Origin: Hyphomicrobiales bacterium
GTDB lineage: Bacteria; Pseudomonadota; Alphaproteobacteria; Rhizobiales; Hyphomicrobiaceae
NCBI GenBank assembly: GCA_025353015.1
Contig: JANXRM010000477.1
Span: 1-55,524, forward strand
Direction of reading: 5' to 3'
DNA: 55,524 nucleotides
Position numbers and translations under genes: made by a program
In this document: positions 30,429-37,684 of the stretch, piece by piece
How positions within the stretch are numbered: the stretch's first letter is position 1
How the letters are laid out: each line of letters opens with the position of its first letter
Notes under the pieces: generated by a model
The model's database searches: none
What the model was told of the DNA's origin: nothing
What the model saw: only the letters and a program-made list of their open reading frames with translations

Positions 30429-31643
30429 TTACCCCGCCACCGCCGACGTGCGTGGACGCTTCTGGAAGCGCAGCCACAGCATGGTCAGCAGAATGATGGC
30501 CATCAGCGGCAAGGTTGCGAGGTTGATGATGTTCCAGCCCGCCTGCTGCTGCAGAAAACCGGCCAGCGCTGCCGCCGTCGCCGTCGTCGCATAAACAGTG
30601 AAATCGTGGCTGGCCTGAACTTTCGCGCGCTCGGATGGCTGATAGGTCGTCGTCAGCAGCGTCGAGCCGCCGACGAACGTGAAGTTCCAGCCGAGGCCGA
30701 CCAGCGCATTGGCGATCAGGAAATTATGGAACTCGATGCCGGCCAGATTGACGGTCGCACAGCCGGCCTGGATGATGGCACCCGCGGCGATGATCGTCAT
30801 GACGCCGAAACGCTGGATGAGGTGGCCGGTGAAGAATGACGGCAGGAACATCGCGATGATGTGGGCCTGGATGACAGTGGCACTGTCGTGGAATTTGAAG
30901 CCGCACGCTAACATGGCCAGCGGCGTCGCCGACATGACGAGCGTCATCACACCGTAGCCGAGCATCGACGAGATCAGCGCTGCGATATAGGCGGGTTGGC
31001 GCACGATGACGCTGAGCGGCCGCCCGCCATCGGCCTTTTCGGCGATGGTCGGCTTGGGAATGCTCAAGGCCTGCATCAACAGCAAACTGATCAGGCCGAC
31101 GATCGCAATCGAAACGTAGACGCCCATGAATGTGACCGGCGCGAACCAATCGACCGTACGCTTGGCGATTTCGGGGCCGATGAAGCCGGCCGCGATGCCC
31201 CCGGCCATGACGTAGGAAATGGCTTTCGGTTTGAAATTCGACGGCGAGGCGTCGGCGGCGGCGAACCTGTAGTACCAGGCAAAGGCTGCGGCCGAGCCCT
31301 GCATCAGCGCCGAGAAACACAGCAGCTCGAAGCTCCGGATATGAATGGCGTAGGTGGCCAGCAGCCCGAACACCACAGCCAGCACTGCACCAATGGAAAA
31401 ACCGGCGCGGCGGCCGATCCGTCCCATCAACAACGACGCTGGAATGGTGGTCAGCATGATGCCGGCATGCGTCAGAAAGATCGGCAGCGTGGCGAGGGAT
31501 TTGTCGGCGCCGAGCAGGGAATGGCCGGCCAATGGCGTCGTCGAAATGCCCATCGACTGGGTTGTCATGAACAGCGCCTGGGCCACGGCCAGAATGGTCA
31601 CGTTGCGGCGGTACGGCGGTGATGTCTCGGACGGCGCGGTCAT
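30429..31643 (-). CDS. MFS transporter
   Basis: About 12 hydrophobic segments; TIPASLLMGRIGRRAGFSIGAVLAVVFG motif A-like. Confidence 0.88.
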   Translation of the reverse strand: MTAPSETSPPYRRNVTILAVAQALFMTTQSMGISTTPLAGHSLLGADKSLATLPIFLTHAGIMLTTIPASLLMGRIGRRAGFSIGAVLAVVFGLLATYAIHIRSFELLCFSALMQGSAAAFAWYYRFAAADASPSNFKPKAISYVMAGGIAAGFIGPEIAKRTVDWFAPVTFMGVYVSIAIVGLISLLLMQALSIPKPTIAEKADGGRPLSVIVRQPAYIAALISSMLGYGVMTLVMSATPLAMLACGFKFHDSATVIQAHIIAMFLPSFFTGHLIQRFGVMTIIAAGAIIQAGCATVNLAGIEFHNFLIANALVGLGWNFTFVGGSTLLTTTYQPSERAKVQASHDFTVYATTATAAALAGFLQQQAGWNIINLATLPLMAIILLTMLWLRFQKRPRTSAVAG

Positions 31644-31805
31644 TATCAGGCTTCCTTGCATAATTCCCAAGCATTAGACGACGGCCTCGGCCTAATCCCA
31701 AATCATATCGACCTGATGGGACACCACGCCCCATGAACCATTTTTCCGGACTGGCCAGCAGTCCGGGATAGGCTTGGGTATGCTTGGTCGTCAGGCCGAC
31801 GGAAG

Positions 31806-33086
31806 ATGTCTGGCAACAACGGCTCGATTTTGGAGAGCACGATGCCGGCATTGCCCGGGCCGACCGACTGGCCCAAGGACTGGGGACGTCTGCGCCGCCG
31901 CGTTTACGAGGTGATCGAAATCGGCCGTGGCGAGGACCGCGCCAGCCGGGTTTTCGATGCGTTTCTCGTTGGCTTGATCATCGCCAATATCCTGGCCTTC
32001 TGCGCCGAGACGGTGCCGCATCTGGAGGCGCTTTACGGGCCCTGGTTCCATGCGTTCGAAATCTTCTCCGTAACGGTCTTCACGATCGAGTACGTGTTGC
32101 GTATCTGGACCGCCGTAGAAGTGCCGTTTCTGTCGCAGATGGCGCCCTGGCAAGCCCGTTTCAGATACGCCCGCCGTCCCATCCAGGTCATCGATCTCCT
32201 GGCCATCCTGCCGTTTTTCCTCGGACATCTGTTCGGGCTGGATCTGCGCGTCCTCAGGGCGCTGCGACTGCTCCGATTTTTCAAGCTCTCGCGCTATTCC
32301 CCGGCCCTGCACACGCTGGTGCGCGTGATCGGCAACGAGCGCCGCGCCTTGACGGGCGCCTTCATGTTGTTGATGGCCGTTCTGTTGTTCAGTTCCACGG
32401 GCATGTATTTCATCGAAGGCCATGCCCAGCCCGACAAATTCGGGAGCGTGCCCCTGGCTGCCTACTGGGCCATGACGACCTTGACCACGGTCGGCTACGG
32501 CGATGTCGTGCCGATTACGCCGCTCGGCAAGTTTTGGGCGATGCTGACGATGCTGTTCGGACTTTGTATCCTGGCGTTGCCGGTGGCGATCCTGTCGACG
32601 GCTTTCGCGCAGGAGGTCGGCCGCCGCGATTTTGTCGTGACGTGGTCGCTGATGGCGCGCATTCCGCTGCTCGCAAGCCTTGACGCCCAGCATGTCGCCG
32701 AAGTCCTCCCGCTGCTGCACGCGAACAATCTTCCGCCCAATGTCGAGGTCATTGCACCGGGAAGCCCGGGCACAGCCATGTACTTCATCGCCTCCGGTCG
32801 CGTGCGGCTCACCACACCCGACGGCGACATCGACTATGCGACGGGCGATTTTTTTGGCGTCGTCGCGCTACTCGACAACGACGTCAATCCCGGTCGCTTC
32901 CAAACCCTGACGCGCAGCCGATTGCTGAAGCTCTATCGCGAGGACTTCCATCGGCTGGAAGCTGGCAATCAAGCCGTCGGCCGCCACATCCGCAAGGTTG
33001 CCGCGGAACGCCGCGCCGCCCGGCATTTGCATACGCGTGAGGCGCCGCGGGGCCCGTCCAAGAATGAGCATGAAAATGAGCCTTGA
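31806..33086 (+). CDS. voltage-gated-type K+ channel (6TM) with C-terminal cyclic-nucleotide-binding-like domain
   Basis: S4-like RVLRALRLLRFFKLSRY; selectivity filter MTTLTTVGYGDVVP; CNBD-like IAPGSPGTAMYFIASGRVRLTTPDGDIDYATGDFFGVVALLD. Confidence 0.93.
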   Translation: MSGNNGSILESTMPALPGPTDWPKDWGRLRRRVYEVIEIGRGEDRASRVFDAFLVGLIIANILAFCAETVPHLEALYGPWFHAFEIFSVTVFTIEYVLRIWTAVEVPFLSQMAPWQARFRYARRPIQVIDLLAILPFFLGHLFGLDLRVLRALRLLRFFKLSRYSPALHTLVRVIGNERRALTGAFMLLMAVLLFSSTGMYFIEGHAQPDKFGSVPLAAYWAMTTLTTVGYGDVVPITPLGKFWAMLTMLFGLCILALPVAILSTAFAQEVGRRDFVVTWSLMARIPLLASLDAQHVAEVLPLLHANNLPPNVEVIAPGSPGTAMYFIASGRVRLTTPDGDIDYATGDFFGVVALLDNDVNPGRFQTLTRSRLLKLYREDFHRLEAGNQAVGRHIRKVAAERRAARHLHTREAPRGPSKNEHENEP

Positions 33087-33152
33087 GTGCATCAGGGAAG
33101 GCTGCCAATCATGGGCGCCGATGTCCACGCAAGCTCAGCCAAGGAAACGACA

Positions 33153-33536
33153 ATGGATCGAAAACTCTGGGAAACCGGCCTCGCTGCACGTAAGAAGACG
33201 CTCGGCGCCGACTACGTCGAAAAGAGCCTTTCGACGGCCGACGAGTTCAATTCCGAGTTCCAGGACATGCTCAACGAGTTCTGCTGGGGCAAGGTCTGGG
33301 GCGACGACCGCATTCAGCCGAAAATCCGCTCGATGATGAACTTGACGATGCTGGCAGCCCTCGGGCGCATGCACGAGTGGGAACTGCATCTGAACGGCGC
33401 CCTCAACAACGGCGTGACCAAAGACGAGTTGAAGGCGATCCTGCACCAGATTGCGATCTACGCGGGCTTCCCGGCTGGCGTCGAATGCTTCCGCATCGCC
33501 CGCAAAGTGCTGGCCGAGCGCGAAGCGAAGAAGTAG
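33153..33536 (+). CDS. carboxymuconolactone decarboxylase family protein
   Basis: MDRKLWETGLAARKKTLGADYVEKS...NEFCWGKVWGDDRIQPKIRSMMNLTMLAALGRMHEWELHLNGALNNGVTKDELKAILHQIAIYAGFPAGVE. Confidence 0.93.
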   Translation: MDRKLWETGLAARKKTLGADYVEKSLSTADEFNSEFQDMLNEFCWGKVWGDDRIQPKIRSMMNLTMLAALGRMHEWELHLNGALNNGVTKDELKAILHQIAIYAGFPAGVECFRIARKVLAEREAKK

Positions 33537-33588
33537 GCGCTGGTTGCATGGCTGGCCCCGGCGCGAGTTGCCCGGGTCAACACTCAAC

Positions 33589-34494
33589 TCACTTGAACGC
33601 CTCGGCCAGAATACGCCGCACTTCGTCGATGGATGCGGCGCGGGCCTTCGGGTCCGTGCCGATCTTCGCTGTGCCATTTGGTGTCAACCCGAGGCCCGTC
33701 AACGTTCTGAGGGGCGAATTTGGCGCGTCGAACGCATGCACGGCGCCGGGATAGGTGACGAGGCGGATCGAGGGATGCTTCGCCGCCAGCGTTCGGCAGG
33801 TCTCGGGTGGAGTCCAATCGTCGGCATCGCCGATCAGGATCGTGACGGGTACGCGCGGCACCCATTTCTGGCTTTCCGAGGGCACGCAGCAGCCGGGATA
33901 GAAGGCGATCGCCGCTTTCATTTCGGTAGCCTCGAAATTAAGTCGTTGGTCGGCGGCCCAGAGCACCGACGAGCCGCCGTGCGACCAGCCGATTAAGGCG
34001 ATTTTGTCCTTCTCGATAGCGGGATTGGCCGCCAACCAGGCGAAGGCTGCGGCTGCATCGCGCGCCCGGTCGAAGGGCCGCACCTGGCGCTCGCTGGCCT
34101 TCAGGCGGCAGACGCTACGAAAACCGCGCGAGTTGAAGCTATCGACGAGCAGCACCGCGTAGCCGAGGCCATTGAGGCGGTCCACCCAATCGATCTCGCG
34201 CGCCGTCAACGTGCCGCGCGGTGTGAACAGCCCACCGCAGCCGTGCAACGCGACGAGGGCTGGAGATTTCGCAACACCCGAGGGCCGTTTCAGATAGCCC
34301 GTCACCACGGCGCGATCGGCCGCCTTGGAAGCAATTGCGACTGTTTCATAGCCGGCGGGGACCGTCGGTGCTGGCGATGCTGCTGGCGCCGCTGGAGCCG
34401 CGAATTCCGGATCAGGCGCTTGCGCTGAAACCAGGCCGAGCGCCACCAGCGCCGCAGCGATCCGAGCACTACAGTTCAAATGATCAATGGGCAT
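33589..34494 (-). CDS. dienelactone hydrolase family alpha/beta hydrolase, secreted
   Basis: Signal-like N-terminus; PALVALHGCGGLFTPRGTL; KIALIGWSHGGSSVLWA; IGDADDWTPPETC. Confidence 0.88.
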   Translation of the reverse strand: MPIDHLNCSARIAAALVALGLVSAQAPDPEFAAPAAPAASPAPTVPAGYETVAIASKAADRAVVTGYLKRPSGVAKSPALVALHGCGGLFTPRGTLTAREIDWVDRLNGLGYAVLLVDSFNSRGFRSVCRLKASERQVRPFDRARDAAAAFAWLAANPAIEKDKIALIGWSHGGSSVLWAADQRLNFEATEMKAAIAFYPGCCVPSESQKWVPRVPVTILIGDADDWTPPETCRTLAAKHPSIRLVTYPGAVHAFDAPNSPLRTLTGLGLTPNGTAKIGTDPKARAASIDEVRRILAEAFK

Positions 34495-34504
34495 CGACGC
34501 CACC

Positions 34505-35371
34505 TCACGCCGGCCAGTATCGGAGCGCCACCAGCAGGCTGGAATTATAGAGCGCGTGACAGAAAAGTGCTGGCCAAAGGCTGCCTGTGCGCCAGAGCAG
34601 CCACGAGAAATAGAGGCCGATGCACGCCACTTCGGTGAGCCCCACCCACGAATAGGCGAAATGCAGCGCAGTCCAGGCGAGTGTGGCCAGGATCGCCGCC
34701 CGCACATAGCCAAGTGCCGTCGCGGAGAGTGCTGTCAGCAGGAAGCCCCGGAACAGCAGTTCCTCTGACAGCGGCGCGCCGACGCCGATGGCGAGTGCGG
34801 TAGTGACAAATTGGTCGCCACGCGCGATGTCGTTGAAGAATTTGAAATCAGTGAAGAGTTCTTTTGGCGCGACGAGGTAGCTGAACCCGTTGATCAGGCC
34901 CAGCACCGGCAGCATCGCCGCGATTGCGAACACGTACAGGCGCCAACCATTGTTCGGTGCGGGCGGTCCGAGCCGGAGCGTGGTCGAAAGGTCCCGGTGC
35001 CGGGCGGCGATCAGCGTCATGATGACGACGATGATCTGGGACAATAGCGTCAGGCCCATCAGCCGGCCTGAGGTCGGGTTCCATTCCAGCTTTGCCATAA
35101 TATCATTCGATTGCCCGACCGAGGCCGCCGGCTGGACTGCCATCACGTGCTCAAGCAAGCTGGGCAAGAGGTAGAGGCCGACTGCCAAGAACTGTGCCGA
35201 AATAACGATCGCAGCCGTCGCCATTGCCGCAATCCAAGGCTGCATCGGCGCGTCGATGGGCCGGTACGCAGGCACCCCCATCAGGAATTCGCGAAACGTA
35301 AAGGGGAACAGCCCCGGGCCCAATGGCGAATTCGGGCCTTCGCCAAGTCGGCCAACATGCGGGGTCTGCAT
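34505..35371 (-). CDS. CPBP-family intramembrane glutamic endopeptidase
   Basis: APLSEELLFRGFLLTAL (EExxxR) and ATLAWTALHFAYSW; multiple TM segments. Confidence 0.88.
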   Translation of the reverse strand: MQTPHVGRLGEGPNSPLGPGLFPFTFREFLMGVPAYRPIDAPMQPWIAAMATAAIVISAQFLAVGLYLLPSLLEHVMAVQPAASVGQSNDIMAKLEWNPTSGRLMGLTLLSQIIVVIMTLIAARHRDLSTTLRLGPPAPNNGWRLYVFAIAAMLPVLGLINGFSYLVAPKELFTDFKFFNDIARGDQFVTTALAIGVGAPLSEELLFRGFLLTALSATALGYVRAAILATLAWTALHFAYSWVGLTEVACIGLYFSWLLWRTGSLWPALFCHALYNSSLLVALRYWPA

Positions 35372-35457
35372 CAGGTACCTGTGATGTTCGAGCCGGCATA
35401 AACCGGCCCATTGAAAGCAACCTTTCAATTGTCGCCCATCCATCCTATATTAGGTTT

Positions 35458-35539
35458 GCCGGATTCGTCCGGCTATGGCGATAAATGGACGTCGTAATAA
35501 ACTTTTCGGACCCGGGGGCGGTACCCGGCGCCTCCACCA
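35458..35539 (+). ncRNA. ssrA: tmRNA acceptor piece of a circularly permuted two-piece ssrA gene (5' end approximate)
   Basis: T arm CCGGG-GGCGGTA-CCCGG followed by CGCCTCCACCA; CGCCTCC pairs over 7 bp with GGGGGCG at 35634-35640. Confidence 0.85.
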
Positions 35540-35540
35540 A

Positions 35541-35633
35541 TTCAGGGATCAGGAGCCAGGGATCAGGAATCAGGGACTTGCGGTTGCAACGATCGCCCCT
35601 GATCCCTAGTCCCCGATCCCTGGTCCCTCCTGA
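35541..35633. repeat. heptad-repeat inverted element inside the tmRNA spacer between pieces
   Basis: AGGGATC AGGAGCC AGGGATC AGGAATC AGGGAC... and ...CCCTGAT CCCTAGT CCCCGAT CCCTGGT CCCTCCT. Confidence 0.8.
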
Positions 35634-35845
35634 GGGGGCGAAATAGGATCGACGAGGGTGTAAAGGACTATCTTTTGCCCGGCATGATACCGCCGTTATC
35701 GGGTCACCAGAATAGTTGCAAATGACAACTATGCTGAGGCTGCTCTTGCCGCGTAATGCGGTCGGATTAGCCTAAACTTGAAGCCCTGGCGGCTAGCCCC
35801 GTCAGGCGCGGTTCGGAGGGCACCGGGCAACAGAAGCCCTCCATT
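35634..35845 (+). ncRNA. ssrA: tmRNA coding piece, tag reading frame 35718-35756 encoding ANDNYAEAALAA* (3' end approximate)
   Basis: GGGGGCGAAATAGGATCGACGAGGG 5' end; GCA AAT GAC AAC TAT GCT GAG GCT GCT CTT GCC GCG TAA; 3' hairpin GGAGGGC...GCCCTCC. Confidence 0.9.
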
Positions 35846-35850
35846 TCATC

Positions 35851-35875
35851 CAGCCTCGATGGTTCATCGGGGCTG
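35851..35875 (+). terminator. stem-loop after the tmRNA coding piece, possible terminator
   Basis: CAGCCTCGATG-GTT-CATCGGGGCTG; no strong T-run follows. Confidence 0.35.
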
Positions 35876-35881
35876 CCCGCT

Positions 35882-35926
35882 TGTAATCCGGGTGTGTGTA
35901 ATCTGGGTGCGTGTGATCTGGGAGTT
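35882..35926. repeat. three imperfect 15-bp tandem repeats upstream of sspB
   Basis: TGTAATCCGGGTGTG / TGTAATCTGGGTGCG / TGTGATCTGGGAGTT. Confidence 0.8.
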
Positions 35927-35950
35927 GCGGGGCGAAGGGGTCGGGCCTAA

Positions 35951-36697
35951 ATGACGGCAGGGCAACACATTGACTATGAGGCTCTGCAGCAGGAGGCAAT
36001 GCGCAGCGTCGTGCGCGCCGTGCTGATCAAGGTTGCCGAAACCGGCCTCGTTGGCGATCATCATTTTTATATTGCGTTCAATACCCAGGCACCGGGCGCC
36101 AACATTTCGAAACGGCTGAAGGAAAAGTACCCGCACGAGATGACGATCGTGCTGCAGCACCGCTTTTGGGATCTGGAAGTCGGCGAAGAGCGTTTCGAGG
36201 TGAAGTTGACGTTTGATGGCATCCCCGAACGTCTCGTGGTGCCCTTCCAGGCCGTGAAAGTCTTCTACGACCCGAGCGTGCCGTATGGCCTGCAGTTTGA
36301 AGAATCCGAGCTGATGGCGGACCAGTCGCGCCGGTCGCCGGGAATGCGCCGCCCCGACGACGGGCTGGGCGATAGCGACACCGAAGGCCCCAATGGGCTC
36401 GACAACGCGCAGCGCCTCAACATGCGTCCAGGCAATGCTGACCGGAGCGACAAGCGCCGCCCGCCGCGCCGCCCCCGGACCGACAGGCCAGACGAATCGA
36501 GGCCAGTTACAGGACCGGTGGAAGTCAAACCGGCGGCCACCCGCATGGATGGCGATGCCAAGCCGACGCCGCTGCCGATACCGGCGTTGAGCCCGGCCGG
36601 CAAGCCGCAGTTGACCGAGGTGAAATCGGACGACCCGCCACGGGGGGATTCCGGCGGCGCCAAGGTGGTCGATCTCAGCAAATTCCGGAAGAAATAG
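35951..36697 (+). CDS. sspB: SspB-family ClpXP adaptor (alphaproteobacterial type)
   Basis: IDYEALQQEAMRSVVRAVLIKVAETGLVGDHHFYIAFNTQAPGANISKRLKEKYPHEMTIVLQHRFWDLEV; C-terminal VVDLSKFRKK tail. Confidence 0.92.
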   Translation: MTAGQHIDYEALQQEAMRSVVRAVLIKVAETGLVGDHHFYIAFNTQAPGANISKRLKEKYPHEMTIVLQHRFWDLEVGEERFEVKLTFDGIPERLVVPFQAVKVFYDPSVPYGLQFEESELMADQSRRSPGMRRPDDGLGDSDTEGPNGLDNAQRLNMRPGNADRSDKRRPPRRPRTDRPDESRPVTGPVEVKPAATRMDGDAKPTPLPIPALSPAGKPQLTEVKSDDPPRGDSGGAKVVDLSKFRKK

Positions 36698-36776
36698 GTA
36701 GCCGGCCGAGCCTGCGCCCTGCCCGCTGGCGGGCCAGACGCCCCGCTCGCGACAAACCCAGATCAAAGGACGTTCC

Positions 36777-37547
36777 ATGCAGCCGATCGGTTTGTTCAAA
36801 GGCGAGCGCGCGCTCGTCACGGGATCTGCCTCCAATATCGGCCGTGCCATCGCCGAGGCGCTGGCCAAAGAAGGCGCGGCAGTCATCCTGGCCGACGTCG
36901 ATCCCGCCCGTAATGCAGCAACGCTGGAAGCGGTGAAGGCGGCGGGCGGCCAGGGCACTGCCCTCGCGTGCGATCTCTCGACCAAGGACGGCTGGAAGGC
37001 GCTGGTCGACGAGCTTGGCGCTGAGCCTGTGGACATTTTCGTGCATTCTGCAGCACCTCCCCGCAAGGAGGTCGATCATGCCATGGATGTCAGCGAGGAT
37101 GTTTTCGACGGCATGCTCAACGTCAATCTGCGGTCCGGGTTCTTTTTGGCCCGGGAAATGGGCCGCCGGATGCAGAAGGGCAGCATCAAGGGCCGGATGC
37201 TGTTCATCACGTCGCTGCATGCGGAGACGCCACGCAACTTACCGCATTACTCCTCGGCCAAAGCCGGGCAGACGATGATCGTCAAGGAACTGGCGCGGGC
37301 CTTGGGGCCGTCGGGCATCCGCGTCAACGCCATGGCACCGGGCGCAATTCCCGGCGGCGGCTTCAACGCCGGCGCCTACGATTTCTCAGGCAAGATCCCG
37401 CTCGGCCGTCTCGGCAACGCCGAAGACCTGGCCGGGCCGGCCGTAGCGCTGCTGACCGACCGGTTCACCCGCTACGTCACGGGCACGACATTGGTGGTCG
37501 ATGGCGGTATTGCCCTTTTCAACTGGATCAAGCCGGTCGAAGGCTGA
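36777..37547 (+). CDS. SDR-family oxidoreductase
   Basis: GERALVTGSASNIGRAIAEALAKEGAAVILAD; HYSSAKAGQTMIVKELARAL. Confidence 0.92.
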   Translation: MQPIGLFKGERALVTGSASNIGRAIAEALAKEGAAVILADVDPARNAATLEAVKAAGGQGTALACDLSTKDGWKALVDELGAEPVDIFVHSAAPPRKEVDHAMDVSEDVFDGMLNVNLRSGFFLAREMGRRMQKGSIKGRMLFITSLHAETPRNLPHYSSAKAGQTMIVKELARALGPSGIRVNAMAPGAIPGGGFNAGAYDFSGKIPLGRLGNAEDLAGPAVALLTDRFTRYVTGTTLVVDGGIALFNWIKPVEG

Positions 37548-37684
37548 AGTGGCGAGGCTTGAGGGGCCGACGGGTCAATCGGCTGACCTTGAAGGGTTTA
37601 CGTTATCTTGGCAGGCGGGTAGACCTCGGGTAGGGGTTTCCCGCCAAATTTTATGTGTTCGAGGGGCCAAGGGGCTTACGCTGG

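Noticed and set aside
31746-31766. Terminator CCGGACT-GGCCAGC-AGTCCGG
   Set aside because: The T-run precedes rather than follows the stem on the plus strand, and it sits in a divergent promoter region; at most a weak operator-like palindrome.
35500-35539. tRNA gene
   Set aside because: A CCA-ended T arm is present but there is no D or anticodon arm upstream; the downstream coding piece identifies it as permuted tmRNA.
35864-37066. 400-aa minus-strand ORF across sspB and the SDR gene
   Set aside because: Antisense to two well-supported genes; the DYTHPDYKRA segment is only the 15-bp tandem repeat translated.
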